From an uncultured Collinsella sp. (GTDB taxonomy: Bacteria; Actinomycetota; Coriobacteriia; Coriobacteriales; Coriobacteriaceae): a stretch of 19,262 nucleotides of DNA. Position numbers and translations under genes: made by a program. The stretch covers positions 1 through 19,262 of the forward strand of contig CAKUHM010000002.1 in assembly GCA_934655835.1 (NCBI GenBank), written 5' to 3'. A model generated the notes under the pieces. It was not told the origin of the DNA and did not search any database. It saw nothing but the letters and a program-made list of their open reading frames with translations. Below, in pieces: positions 8,054 through 16,858 of the stretch (within the stretch, counting starts at the first letter, position 1; each line of letters opens with the position of its first letter).

Positions 8054-8707
8054 CTACCCCCTCAGCTCGGACAGGTCGCGCGAATCGAGCGAATGGGAGT
8101 CTTCCCAAATGCGGCGCACGACGATGGACATGATGATGACGGCAAAGATAGCGTCGGTGGCGATACCGATCTCGATGATCTCGGGAGCGGTGGGCGCAAG
8201 GAGCGCCAGCGTCACGTGGCTGCCGTTTTCCATGAGGCAGTAGCCAAAGATCTGCTTCATGATGTTGCGCTGCGAGATGATGCAGGTAAGACCCACAAAG
8301 AAGTGGGCAAAGCTGATGGCGAGCGCCGGCGTTGCGACCTCGGCCGTGGGCAGGCTGATCTGCGTCACGACGGCAAAGCAGATGGCGACCTCGACGGCGA
8401 TGATGCAGATGGCCCATGCGGGCTTAATGCCGGCAGCCAGCGAAGCGTCGCTCGGCTCGCCCATCTTCTTGTACGCGCGGTTGAGAATGTACGGGACCAG
8501 GACGACCTTGGTGATAAAGGCCGAACCCGCCCACATAAGGAGCTCCTGCGCGCCGGTGGTGACACCGAGCGTGGCGAGCAGGCCCACGAGCACCAGCGAC
8601 TGCACCGCATACCAGCGGATGGAGTGCTTAATGTTCTTGGAAATGACCACCATGGTGGACGTGACGATCAGAAGGCCGCCAAGGATGTTGACGATCGAAT
8701 AACCCAT
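8054..8707 (-). CDS. hyfE: Hydrogenase-4 membrane subunit HyfE (NuoK-related)
   Basis: The 217-residue protein is nearly the same length as E. coli HyfE (216). It has several membrane segments, including the N-terminal SIVNILGGLLIVTSTMVVIS and a NuoK-like pattern near NIMKQIFGYCLMENGSHVTL. It ends in a charged cytoplasmic tail (IWEDSHSLDSRDLSELRG). HyfE is part of the extra membrane module (HyfD, E, F) that Hyc complexes lack. AGGAGG lies 8 bases before the ATG, and hyfD ends 13 bases upstream. It probably links the antiporter-like subunits to the rest of the arm. Confidence 0.94.
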   Translation of the reverse strand: MGYSIVNILGGLLIVTSTMVVISKNIKHSIRWYAVQSLVLVGLLATLGVTTGAQELLMWAGSAFITKVVLVPYILNRAYKKMGEPSDASLAAGIKPAWAICIIAVEVAICFAVVTQISLPTAEVATPALAISFAHFFVGLTCIISQRNIMKQIFGYCLMENGSHVTLALLAPTAPEIIEIGIATDAIFAVIIMSIVVRRIWEDSHSLDSRDLSELRG

Positions 8708-8720
8708 GTCGTTCTACCTC

Positions 8721-10178
8721 CTAACCGATCCAGCTGGCCGAAAGCGGGCCGCTGACGATGACCATGATGATGAGCACGATGAACACGAATGCCATCGCCT
8801 TGGGGAGCGGGGCTCCCGCGGCGACCTCTTCGCTGGGCTCACCGGGCAGGCAATAGCCCATCCACTTGAGGAACCAGGCGAAGGTGGCGACGGTCTCGGC
8901 GACCATGATGCACACGGGCACCAAGATCGCGACGTTACCGGCACCGACGGAGAAGCCGCCGGCGATGATCTGGAACTTCGAGAAGAACGTGTTCATAGGC
9001 GGCACGCCGGCAATGGCGAGCGCCGCGACACCAAAGCCCACACCCGAAATCGGGTACTTCTTTACGATGCCGCGCAGCTTGGGCAGCATACGCGTACCAA
9101 GCGTAAAGGAGAACGAACCCGCGATCAGGAAGAACAGGGTCTTGGCGAACGCATGGTTAAAGATGTGGCACACGGCACCATCAAAGGCCAGCTGGCTGCC
9201 AAAGACCGAAAGGCCCAGGCCAAAGAACACGTAGGAGAGCTGAGCGATCGTGGAGAAGGCCAGCAGGCGCTTCATATCCTTTTGCGGCAGGTACATCAAG
9301 AAGCCAAAGAGCATGGTGACCATGGCGTCGATGACGGCGACCCAGCCCACAATCTCGGGCACGTCGCCGGCAGAGACGAGGGCGCGGGCGAACACGCACA
9401 CGCCGACCTTAACCATCGAGGCGCCGTGCAGGTAGGCCGAGACAGGCGTGGGGGCCTCCATGGCCGAAGGCAGCCACATGTACATGGGAACCTGTGCGGA
9501 CTTTGCCCAGGCCGCGAACAGCACGAGCAAAAGGACGATGGCCTTAAGGTTGGAGTCCAGGCCGGCAATCGCCGTGATGGCGAAGGTACCGGTGTGGGCA
9601 AACACGATAGCGGCACCCAGGTACAGGCCAAGCGCGCCGATATGCGTGATGACGAGGGCCTTCATGCCGGCCTTCTTGGCGGTGGGGCTCATGTAGTAGC
9701 TGATGAGGCCCCAAGAGCACGCGCCCGTGATCTCAAAGAACACGAGTTGGCCCAGCAGGGTCGAGCTGTACACAAGACCGGCCATGGCACCGATGAAGGT
9801 CGCGAGGTACGCATAGAAGCGACGGCGCGGCGCATCGGGGTGCTCACGGTTGCTCTCGCTCATATAGGGAATCGAATAGATCACGACAAGCAGGCCGATG
9901 CCCACGAAGGCGGGCGCGAGCAGCGTGCTCATACGGTCAAAAGTAAATCCCATGACGAGGGTCTGCCCAAACGAGATCAGGGGGACCTGCGTATCGGGCA
10001 TGCCGGCACCGGCGAAATTCGCGGCGAGGGCGATGGTGCAGACCGTCGAGACGGCAGCACCCAAGACGCTGAACCACTTGGCGTACGGACGGGGGAACAG
10101 GGCGACAAGCACCGAGGCCACCATCGGGGCCGCGATAGCGACCAAGCCGAGAAGGGACAGACTGACTGCGAATGACAT
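8721..10178 (-). CDS. hyfD: Hydrogenase-4 membrane subunit HyfD (antiporter-like, NuoL/M/N family)
   Basis: The 485-residue protein is close to E. coli HyfD (479). It is polytopic, with the conserved transport residues Glu149 (FFEITGACSWG), Lys226 (WAKSAQVPMYMWLPSAMEAP), Lys257, and His342/Lys346 (IFNHAFAKTLFF). Retention of all of these suggests a functional proton or cation path rather than a vestigial subunit. It sits between hyfC and hyfE as in the canonical hyf order. GGAGAAGGGAG precedes the ATG, and hyfC ends 15 bases upstream. Confidence 0.94.
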   Translation of the reverse strand: MSFAVSLSLLGLVAIAAPMVASVLVALFPRPYAKWFSVLGAAVSTVCTIALAANFAGAGMPDTQVPLISFGQTLVMGFTFDRMSTLLAPAFVGIGLLVVIYSIPYMSESNREHPDAPRRRFYAYLATFIGAMAGLVYSSTLLGQLVFFEITGACSWGLISYYMSPTAKKAGMKALVITHIGALGLYLGAAIVFAHTGTFAITAIAGLDSNLKAIVLLLVLFAAWAKSAQVPMYMWLPSAMEAPTPVSAYLHGASMVKVGVCVFARALVSAGDVPEIVGWVAVIDAMVTMLFGFLMYLPQKDMKRLLAFSTIAQLSYVFFGLGLSVFGSQLAFDGAVCHIFNHAFAKTLFFLIAGSFSFTLGTRMLPKLRGIVKKYPISGVGFGVAALAIAGVPPMNTFFSKFQIIAGGFSVGAGNVAILVPVCIMVAETVATFAWFLKWMGYCLPGEPSEEVAAGAPLPKAMAFVFIVLIIMVIVSGPLSASWIG

Positions 10179-10193
10179 TGTTTCTCCCTTCTC

Positions 10194-11120
10194 CTACACG
10201 CCGACGACCACGAAGACAAACGCCAGGACGGCGATGCCAACGACGATCCAGGTCTGGTTGCCAAGCACCTTAAAGCGCGAGCGCGAGCAGGAGTTCTCGA
10301 TCACGCCGCATACGACAAAGTCGATCAGGCACTTAACAAGGAAGATGACCGCGCCCAGAACGGCAGCGGCGCCCACGGTCGCGGGCTCGCCCCAGGGGAC
10401 GAAGATCGCGCAGAACCAGGCGACGACCAGGACCTGCTTCATGGACATGGCGAGCTTGGCCATGGCGAGCGACGGGCCTGAAAGCTCGGCGAGCGGACCT
10501 TCCTGAAGCTCCTGCTCGGCCTCGGCCTGATCAAACGGCAGCTTGCCGAGCTCCATATAGCAGGCAATCGCAAAGGCGATGCCGGCGAGGATCACGGCGA
10601 CCGGCGCGTCGACGGTGCCCGTCATGATGTGCTGACCCATGGTGGCGATGTCGGTGGAGCCGCACACCAGGGCGGCGGCAAACAGCGCCAGCAGCATGGA
10701 CGGCTCGATGAGCACGCTCATGAGCAGCTCGCGGACGCCGCCGATACCGGCGTAGGCGTTAGACGAATCCACACCGCAGAGGGCGAAGAAGAAGCGGGCG
10801 AGCGCCAGGCTGTACATGATGGTGATGGCGTCACCAAAGACCGGGATGGGGCTTTGCGCCGTAAAGAGCGGCAGGCCCATCGCGAGCATAAAGGCGACGG
10901 CGAAGAACAGCGGCGGCATAATGCGCAGCGCAAAGCTCGCGTCCTCGCTCTGGGACTCGGGGCGCGCAAAGAGCTTGGCCAGGTCGCGGTAGTCCTGCAT
11001 GATGCTGGGGCCGCGACGGTTGTGCATCTTGGCGCGGATCACGCGACCGAGACCGGAGAAGAACGGCGCGACGGCCATGACGACCACGCCCTGCAGAACG
11101 GCAAGTACGATGTTGTTCAT
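10194..11120 (-). CDS. hyfC: Hydrogenase-4 membrane subunit HyfC/HycD (NuoH-like)
   Basis: The 308-residue protein is similar in length to HycD and HyfC. The conserved NuoH-like cytoplasmic loop NRRGPSIMQDYRDLAKLF is at residues 34-51, and the acidic loop ELGKLPFDQAEAEQELQEGP near 191-210 is the family signature that couples the hydrophilic and membrane arms. About eight membrane segments are apparent. It anchors HyfG and HyfI to the membrane. AAGGAGGGG precedes the ATG, and hyfB ends 12 bases upstream. Confidence 0.95.
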   Translation of the reverse strand: MNNIVLAVLQGVVVMAVAPFFSGLGRVIRAKMHNRRGPSIMQDYRDLAKLFARPESQSEDASFALRIMPPLFFAVAFMLAMGLPLFTAQSPIPVFGDAITIMYSLALARFFFALCGVDSSNAYAGIGGVRELLMSVLIEPSMLLALFAAALVCGSTDIATMGQHIMTGTVDAPVAVILAGIAFAIACYMELGKLPFDQAEAEQELQEGPLAELSGPSLAMAKLAMSMKQVLVVAWFCAIFVPWGEPATVGAAAVLGAVIFLVKCLIDFVVCGVIENSCSRSRFKVLGNQTWIVVGIAVLAFVFVVVGV

Positions 11121-11132
11121 GCTCTCCCCTCC

Positions 11133-13151
11133 TTAACCCATTTGCACGGCGAGCACGAGGAACACCACGAGTGCCGCGACGATGTAGCAGATATAGATGC
11201 TGTAGTTGCCGCCCTCGAGCTTAGTCGCGAGATCGGCGAGCTTCTCGACACCCTTATGCGGGGCATCGACGAGAACCTTGTCGGGTACGGGCTCCACAGC
11301 CTCGGCCACGCCGGTGAGCTTCTGGAAGAAGTGCGCGATGGACCAGCAGACGGCCGTGCAGCGGTCGCGCAGCGTGTAGAGCGGCTGCATAAACCAGGAC
11401 ACCTCGGAGGCAAAGGTCGTGGCCACGACGGGCATATGCTCGTTGGGAGCATAGCCGCATGCCCACGGCTGGGACTTCTGCACCTTGCCGACGGTCTTGA
11501 GCTTGCGATAACCGCAGGCAAGGCCGACGAGCACCACGAGCGCAATGGCGATCGCGGGCGTGGAGGTGGCAGCGCCGGAGTACTGGTTCATGAGCTCCAT
11601 GCCCTCGGCGGCAAACACGCCACCGTACGGATGCAGCACGGACGCGGCGACATCGACCAGCACGGGAGCGATCACGGGAGCGCCAATGCCCAGCACGACG
11701 CAGATGGCCGCGAGCAGGCCCTGCGCAAACACCATGGGGGCGGGAACCTCCTTGGCATTGGCCGCGGCCTCGGAGCGGGGCGCGGAGGCAAAGGAGACGC
11801 CGTAGGCCTTGACGAAGCACGTGACGGCCAGCGCGCCGGTAATGGCAAGCGCGACGGCAGCGAACACGGCCACAATCATGACGGCCTTGTCGCCCTGCAT
11901 AGCGGCGTTAAACAACGACTGGTAGGTAAACCACTCGGACACAAAGCCGTTGAAGGGCGGGATGGCCGAGATGGCAAGCGCGCCAACGAGGAAGCAGATG
12001 GCCGTTGCCGGCATACGACGGAACAGGCCGCCCATCTTCTCCATATTACGCGTACCCGTGGAGTACAGCAGCGCACCGGCGCCCAAGAACAGCTCGCCCT
12101 TAAACATCGCGTGGTTAAACGTGTGGTAGAGGGCGGCCATCAGAGCCAGGACGGCGATGCCGACCGAGTTGAGCGCCATGGCGGCCATGGAGGCGCCGAC
12201 GCCGAGCAGAATGATGCCGATGTTCTCGACGGAGTGATAGGCCAGCAGGCGCTTGATGTCATGCTCCTGCAGGGCGAAGGCCACGCCGAGGACCGACGAG
12301 ATCGCACCGAAGACCATGACCATAAGGCCCCACCAGACCTGAACGCCCGAGGCGGAGAGCAGGTCGAGGCCCACCTTGAGGATGCCGAAGATACCGATCT
12401 TGATCATGCCGCCGGACATGAGGGCCGACACGTTGGACGGCGCCTCGGGATGCGCCTTGGGCAGCCAGCCGTGCAGTGGGATGATGCCGGCCTTGGCGCC
12501 AAAGCCAAAGAAGGCAAGCACAAAGCAGACCGACGCAACCGCGGGGCTAAACTGCGTAGCGCGGAAATCCGCAAAGGCAAACGAGCCGCCGGCGAAGTTG
12601 GTCATGGTGAGGAAGCTCGCCATGATGAGCACAAAGCCAACGTGCGCGATCACAAAGTAGAGCCAGCCGCCGTGGATGGAGTTCTCGTTCTCCTCGATCA
12701 CGACGAGGAAGTACGAGGTGAGCGACATGAGCTCAAACGCAACCAGGAACCAGAACACGTTGTCGGCCGTGATGACGAGCATCATCGAGGCGACAAACGT
12801 GTTAAAGAAGAAGCCAGCGCGGCCCTTCTTGCCCGGATACTCATCAAAGTAATTGAGACCGTAGATCGATCCAGCAAACGCCAGCACCGAGATGAGCATC
12901 ACAAAGACACCGGCCAGCTGGTTGAGCAACAGCTGGAAATGTGCGAACGGGAAGAAGACGATCGTGTCGACCGACGTGACGTCGCCGAGCACGGCCTGAA
13001 TGCCGGCCACAAAGGAGAGCACCGCGGCGACGGCGCCGATAAAGCAGCCGGCGGTCTTGGCGGCGTTGTCGGCCTTGATCAGCAGAACCGAGGCGAGCGC
13101 ACCGATGCACGAGACGGCAAGCGATGCGATAAACAGCGTCATGCTATCCAT
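11133..13151 (-). CDS. hyfB: Hydrogenase-4 membrane subunit HyfB/HycC (antiporter-like, NuoL family)
   Basis: The 672-residue protein is the same length as E. coli HyfB as I recall it. Family residues are Glu140 (AFELMSLTSYF), Lys220 (FGAKAGIIPLHGWLPKAHPEAPS), Lys251, and His347/Lys351 (FNHAMFKGELF). A longer C-terminal region with a final hydrophobic segment follows, as in NuoL-type subunits. Its first eight bases overlap the end of hyfA, consistent with translational coupling. I chose the ATG at 13151, with GGGAG eight bases upstream, over an internal ATG at 13142. It is the first of three antiporter-like subunits in this operon. Confidence 0.95.
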   Translation of the reverse strand: MDSMTLFIASLAVSCIGALASVLLIKADNAAKTAGCFIGAVAAVLSFVAGIQAVLGDVTSVDTIVFFPFAHFQLLLNQLAGVFVMLISVLAFAGSIYGLNYFDEYPGKKGRAGFFFNTFVASMMLVITADNVFWFLVAFELMSLTSYFLVVIEENENSIHGGWLYFVIAHVGFVLIMASFLTMTNFAGGSFAFADFRATQFSPAVASVCFVLAFFGFGAKAGIIPLHGWLPKAHPEAPSNVSALMSGGMIKIGIFGILKVGLDLLSASGVQVWWGLMVMVFGAISSVLGVAFALQEHDIKRLLAYHSVENIGIILLGVGASMAAMALNSVGIAVLALMAALYHTFNHAMFKGELFLGAGALLYSTGTRNMEKMGGLFRRMPATAICFLVGALAISAIPPFNGFVSEWFTYQSLFNAAMQGDKAVMIVAVFAAVALAITGALAVTCFVKAYGVSFASAPRSEAAANAKEVPAPMVFAQGLLAAICVVLGIGAPVIAPVLVDVAASVLHPYGGVFAAEGMELMNQYSGAATSTPAIAIALVVLVGLACGYRKLKTVGKVQKSQPWACGYAPNEHMPVVATTFASEVSWFMQPLYTLRDRCTAVCWSIAHFFQKLTGVAEAVEPVPDKVLVDAPHKGVEKLADLATKLEGGNYSIYICYIVAALVVFLVLAVQMG

Positions 13152-13761
13152 TGTTTACGCTCCCTTCTGCTTTCTCGGACAGGCCCTGGGCCACAGCCGC
13201 CACGTCGACAGACGGACCGTTCTCGATCGAACGCAGGCGCTTGGCCTCGTCGAGCTCGCGATCGGCCGCGCCGCCCATGACGGTAAGCGCCTTGGTGGGG
13301 CAAGCCGCCACGCAGTGGGGGCCATCCGGGTCGAAGGCACACAGGTCGCACTTGACGGCGCAGGCGTACTGACCGGGCGCCCACGTGAGCAGGCTGCTCA
13401 GGGACTTAGGATACGAAGGTGTCGGGTCGCACATGCCTGCGACACCGGCGATGGACGTGCCATCGGGGTGGATGGCACCGAAGGGGCACGCGATGGCGCA
13501 CAGCCTGCACCCGATGCACTCCTGCTCCTTAACGTGGATGCGGTCGCCATCGTGCTCGATGGCATTCACCGGGCAAACCTCGGCGCAGGGGGCACCCTCG
13601 CAATGGTGGCAGGCAAGGGCGGCCGAAATGCCGCCGGTCTTCACGAGCGCCAGACGCGGCGTGTCCTGAAGACCCTGCATCCGGTGGGCGTCGGCACAGG
13701 CGGACTGGCATGTTCCGCAGCCGATGCACCTCTCCGGGTTGATGTCGATGAAGCGGTTCAT
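13144..13761 (-). CDS. hyfA: Hydrogenase-4 four-cluster ferredoxin subunit HyfA/HycB
   Basis: The 205-residue protein, the length of E. coli HyfA, has four [4Fe-4S] Cys sets: 12/15/18/22, 51/54/59/63, 82/85/88/92 and 138/141/150/154. This subunit docks the formate dehydrogenase and feeds electrons towards HyfH. I chose the ATG at 13761 over a GTG at 13767 because AGGAAG is correctly spaced only for the former. It follows fdhF with a 78-base gap that contains a GC-rich hairpin. It resembles HydN upstream in cluster arrangement, but the third and fourth sets are separated by a longer insert. Confidence 0.94.
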   Translation of the reverse strand: MNRFIDINPERCIGCGTCQSACADAHRMQGLQDTPRLALVKTGGISAALACHHCEGAPCAEVCPVNAIEHDGDRIHVKEQECIGCRLCAIACPFGAIHPDGTSIAGVAGMCDPTPSYPKSLSSLLTWAPGQYACAVKCDLCAFDPDGPHCVAACPTKALTVMGGAADRELDEAKRLRSIENGPSVDVAAVAQGLSEKAEGSVNNG

Positions 13762-13783
13762 CCCCACTTCCTTTCAAAGTAAC

Positions 13784-13818
13784 GGGCCGGGCGCCCGAAC
13801 GTACGGAACGCCCGGCCC
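13784..13818 (-). promoter_or_regulatory. GC-rich hairpin between fdhF and hyfA
   Basis: The arms GGGCCGGGC and GCCCGGCCC form a perfect 9-bp stem with a 17-base loop that can pair further (CCG with CGG). On the minus strand no T run follows the stem, so it is not a standard intrinsic terminator for fdhF. It could partially attenuate transcription, act as an RNA processing or stability element, or set different expression of fdhF and the hydrogenase genes. The structure is seen directly; the role is inferred. Confidence 0.6.
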
Positions 13819-13839
13819 AAAAAGCCAACGAGAACGGGA

Positions 13840-16062
13840 CTACACGATTTGGTTCACGTGCGTCTCGTCGTCGAACTTGGCGGCACCAGGCTCAACATCC
13901 TGGGGAGCGGCGGCGTCCACCAGAGCTTGCTTAAGCTCGGTGTACTGACGCTCGACCTCACCCTCGGCCCACACCTGGTCTGCGATTGGGTCGACCTGGC
14001 AGGCGGAGAACTTGTCCTCGGGCGTATGCGAGACCGGGTCGACCTTGTGCATGGTCAGCTCGTTGCACTTGCCGATCCACCACTGGTAGGTCATATAGAC
14101 CGTGCCCTTGTTGATACGGTCGCTCACGTCGGCGCGGCTGTATACCTGGCCGCGGCGGCTGTGGATCGAGACGATGTCGCCGTTCTTGATGCCGCGCGCC
14201 TGGGCGTCCGCGGGATTCATGCGGACAAAGCCGGGCTCGTCGGCAAGCAGCGCCAGCGTCTTGCAGTTGCCGGTCATCGAACGGCAGCTGTAGTGGCCAA
14301 CCTCGCGGACGGTGCACAGGATGAGCGGGTACTCATCGTCGGGAAGCTCGGAGGGTGCCTCCCAATCGTGCGCCATCAGGTTGGCGCGGCCGTCCTTGGT
14401 GGTGAACTTGCCGCCTGCGAACATGTCCGGCGTACCGTGGTCGTTCACATCGGTGGTCTTGACGGGCCACTGAGCATAACCGCCCTCGGGAGCCATCTTC
14501 TCGTAGGTGGCGCCCACAAAGTTGGGGCACAGGCTAATGCACTCGTTCCAGATCTGCTCGGTGTTGTCGTAGTGCATGGGGTAGCCCATGCGCGTGGACA
14601 GGTCCGCGAAGATCTCCCAGTCGTGGCGGCACTCGCCCTTGGGCGGAACGGCCGCGTCAAAGTGCTGGAAGCTACGGTCAGAGGCGGTAAAGACACCCTC
14701 GTGCTCGCCCCAAGAGGTAGCGGGCAGGATGACGTCGGCGAGCATGGTCGTCTGCGTCATAAAGATGTCCTGGCAAATGAACAGATCCAGCTCGGAGAGC
14801 GTCTTGCGCATACCGGCCGAATCGGGCTCGGTCTGCACCGGGTCCTCGCCGTAGTTGTAGAAGCAGTGCACCTTGCCCTCGTCGACCAGGTGACCCAGGT
14901 CGGTGAGCTTGTAGCCCTCCTCCAAGGGGAGCTTTTCCTCGGGCACGCCCCAAGCCTTGGCAAACTTGGCGCGAGCGGCGGGGTCGGTGACTTTCTGGTA
15001 GCCAGGGTACAGGTTGGGCAGCATGCCCATATCGCAGGAGCCCTGGACGTTGTTCTGGCCACGCACGGGCGCGAGACCGGAGTTGGGTTTGCCGATCTGG
15101 CCGGCAACGCAGGCGATGGAGGCGATGGTATGCACCGTCTTCAGGTTCTGCTTCTGCTGGCATACGCCCATACCCCAGCCAATGATGGCAGAAGGCTTCG
15201 CCGTGGCGTACATCTCGGCAGCTTGGTGGATCAACGCGGGCTCGACACCCGTGATGTCCTGTACGGATTCGGGAGTGTAGTTCTTGATGGTCTCCCACCA
15301 CTCGTCAAAGCCGTTCGTGTGCTCGGCGACGAATTCCTTGTCGTAGAGGCCATCGTTGACCAGACAGTTGGCAAAGGCGTTGAGGAACGCGACGTTGCAA
15401 CCGTTCTTGATCGGAAGGTAGAGATCGGCGATACGCGCGGTTTCGATATGGCGCGGGTCGGCGACGATGATCTTGCAACCCTTTTCTTTGGCTCGCACGA
15501 TACGCCTTGCGACGATGGGGTGCGAATCGGCAGGGTTATAGCCGAAGAGGAAAATGCAGCCCGCATCCTCCATACCGGGGATGGAGCATGACATGCAACC
15601 TGAACCAACCGTGTCCATCAGACCGAGGACAGTAGGGCCGTGTCAAGTACGGGCGCAGTTGTCTACGCTGTGGGTGCCGATGCACGCACGCGTAAACTTC
15701 TGCATGACGTAGTTCGCCTCATTGCCGCCGCCTCGCGAAGAGCCGGTGGTCATGACAGCGTTAGGACCATATTCGTCAATTATGGCCTGCATCTTAGATG
15801 CGGTGAAATCCAGTGCCTCGTCCCAGCTTACGCGCTCAAGATCCGCGCCCTTGGTGCGGCGGATCATCGGGTGCAGTACGCGAGGAGTCAAGATCTTGGT
15901 GTCGTTGATGAAGTCGTAGCCGCTCATGCCCTTAAGGCACAGCTCGCCCTGATTGGTGATGCCGTCGAGCGGTTCGGTACCCACGACCTGGCCGTTTTGG
16001 ACCAGGAGGTTAAACTGGCAACCGGCGCCGCAGTACGGGCAGATCACTTTATGCTTCTCCAT
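13840..16062 (-). CDS. fdhF: Formate dehydrogenase H, selenocysteine-containing (Sec140)
   Basis: The frame is interrupted only by one TGA at 15645-15643. Reading it as Sec gives a 740-residue protein (E. coli FdhF has 715). Upstream, Cys8, 11, 15 and 42 with Lys44 match the E. coli [4Fe-4S] site in number and position. The TGA falls at residue 140 in NCART-Sec-HGP, equivalent to E. coli Sec140 and His141. Downstream, FGYNPADSHPIVA, GWGMGV, GQNNVQG, DIFMTQT, EVGHYSCRSMTGNC and TYQWWIG are all FdhF motifs. It oxidises formate to CO2 at a bis-MGD molybdenum centre. GGAAGGAGGG precedes the ATG. The extra C-terminal residues are acidic. A frameshift or pseudogene is excluded by the continuity across the TGA and the SECIS-like hairpin. 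Confidence 0.96.
15612..15631 (-). promoter_or_regulatory. SECIS-like hairpin for Sec insertion in fdhF
   Basis: On the minus strand, UGUCC and GGACA make a 5-bp stem. It continues as UC/GA around the apical loop GGUCU with a single unpaired U. The stem starts 11 bases after the UGA, the same distance as in E. coli fdhF, and the GGUCU loop is also the E. coli SelB-binding loop. It should recruit SelB with Sec-tRNA. The match is seen by eye and no folding energy was computed. Confidence 0.88.
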
Positions 16063-16085
16063 GACACCCTCCTTCCTTTCTCTGC

Positions 16086-16101
16086 TACCGATTAATCGGT
16101 A
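16086..16101. promoter_or_regulatory. 16-bp perfect palindrome in the hydN-fdhF gap
   Basis: TACCGATTAATCGGTA is a perfect 16-bp palindrome lying 24 bases upstream of the fdhF start and 38 bases past the hydN stop on the minus strand. As DNA it could be an operator for a dimeric regulator. As RNA it would form only a weak 6-bp hairpin without a T run. No good -10/-35 pair was found around it. Function is unknown. Confidence 0.45.
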
Positions 16102-16138
16102 CGTATTTGACAATCGTTGGGCTTGTATGGCCGCCCGC

Positions 16139-16657
16139 CTACGCCTCGTTTTCGATGGTGGCGCGGGCACGCTCGGCGGTCAGTTCCGCCAGGCGCTCCT
16201 CGTCTACCAGGGTGAGGCCCTTGGTCGGGCACGCCTCGGCACACGCCGGACCGCCGGGACGGTCCACGCACAGGTCGCACTTGAGCACAAAGCTCTTGGT
16301 CTGCGACCCCACGCGCACATCGCCCATCAAGACGGGGACCTGCGTGGTCGCCACGCTCACGGCGCCAAAGGGACATGCCATGACGCAGCTCTTGCAGCCG
16401 ATGCAGTTGTCCTCGTTCACACCGATGCGATGGTTCTTTGGATCAAAGAACAGCGCGCCCGTGGGGCATGCCTTGGCGCACGGAGCGTCCTCGCAGTGAT
16501 GGCAGGCCACCGGTGCGGAAATCTCGTAGGTGCGCGTCACGCGTAGGCGCGGTGCGGCGATGTTGCCGGGGATGTCGTGCGCCTCGATGCACGCCGCCAT
16601 ACAGGTTTGACACCCAATGCAGCGCGAAGAATCGGCGACGACTCGTTTATTGCCCAT
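16139..16657 (-). CDS. hydN: Four-cluster electron transfer protein HydN
   Basis: The 172-residue protein has four [4Fe-4S] Cys sets: 13/16/19/23, 52/55/60/64, 85/88/91/95 and 127/130/139/143. The length and spacing fit E. coli HydN (175) better than HycB (203), and its place directly before fdhF supports electron transfer from FdhF. I chose the ATG at 16657, preceded by AGGAGGGAG; a frame extension to 16831 has no homology-like content. It is the first gene of the operon. A second HyfA/HycB-type subunit is an alternative reading. The precise role of HydN is not settled in the family. Confidence 0.88.
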   Translation of the reverse strand: MGNKRVVADSSRCIGCQTCMAACIEAHDIPGNIAAPRLRVTRTYEISAPVACHHCEDAPCAKACPTGALFFDPKNHRIGVNEDNCIGCKSCVMACPFGAVSVATTQVPVLMGDVRVGSQTKSFVLKCDLCVDRPGGPACAEACPTKGLTLVDEERLAELTAERARATIENEA

Positions 16658-16836
16658 ATTGTTCACTCCCTCCTGAATCCCTTGCTGGAGAGGTTCTGCC
16701 GACGTTGCCCCAGGCCGCCCGTGGCCTGGCATCGGTAAATCGAGTGCCCGCGGCGAAACAGGCAATCGACGGAATTTCTCCAACGGTATACACATTGAAT
16801 ATACGCAGTTGCCACGGGCGAACTTGGGCATAAGCC

Positions 16837-16858
16837 CTGCAATACGGGTGTATTGCAG
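16837..16858. promoter_or_regulatory. Perfect 9-bp dyad, operator-like
   Basis: The arms CTGCAATAC and GTATTGCAG are exact reverse complements around the 4-base centre GGGT. The right half contains one of the three GRRTGTATTRC sites. No T run follows on either strand, so a regulator site is more likely than a terminator. It lies 180 bases upstream of hydN. Confidence 0.6.

Noticed and set aside
4514..8755. A 1413-codon open frame on the plus strand, antisense to hyfE, hyfF, hyfG and part of hyfD
   Set aside because: The translation is rich in His, Arg, Gly, Asp and Gln with no domain. It mirrors four well-supported minus-strand genes whose codon use avoids TTA, CTA and TCA, which keeps the opposite strand free of stops.
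10629..13280. An 883-codon plus-strand open frame antisense to hyfB and hyfC
   Set aside because: Same compositional shadow as above; no ribosome site or motif, and the minus strand carries clear HyfB and HyfC motifs.
13784..13818. Hairpin after fdhF as an intrinsic terminator
   Set aside because: No T run follows on the minus strand; the T-rich side precedes the stem in the direction of transcription.
15643..15645. In-frame TGA in fdhF as a frameshift or pseudogene
   Set aside because: The frame continues unchanged with full FdhF homology, the TGA is at the Sec140 position, and a SECIS-like hairpin follows.
16716..16820. 10-bp inverted pair CGCCCGTGGC (16716-16725) and GCCACGGGCG (16811-16820)
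   Set aside because: The arms are GC-rich and 85 bases apart, and a match of this length is not surprising in a 424-base high-GC-context gap.
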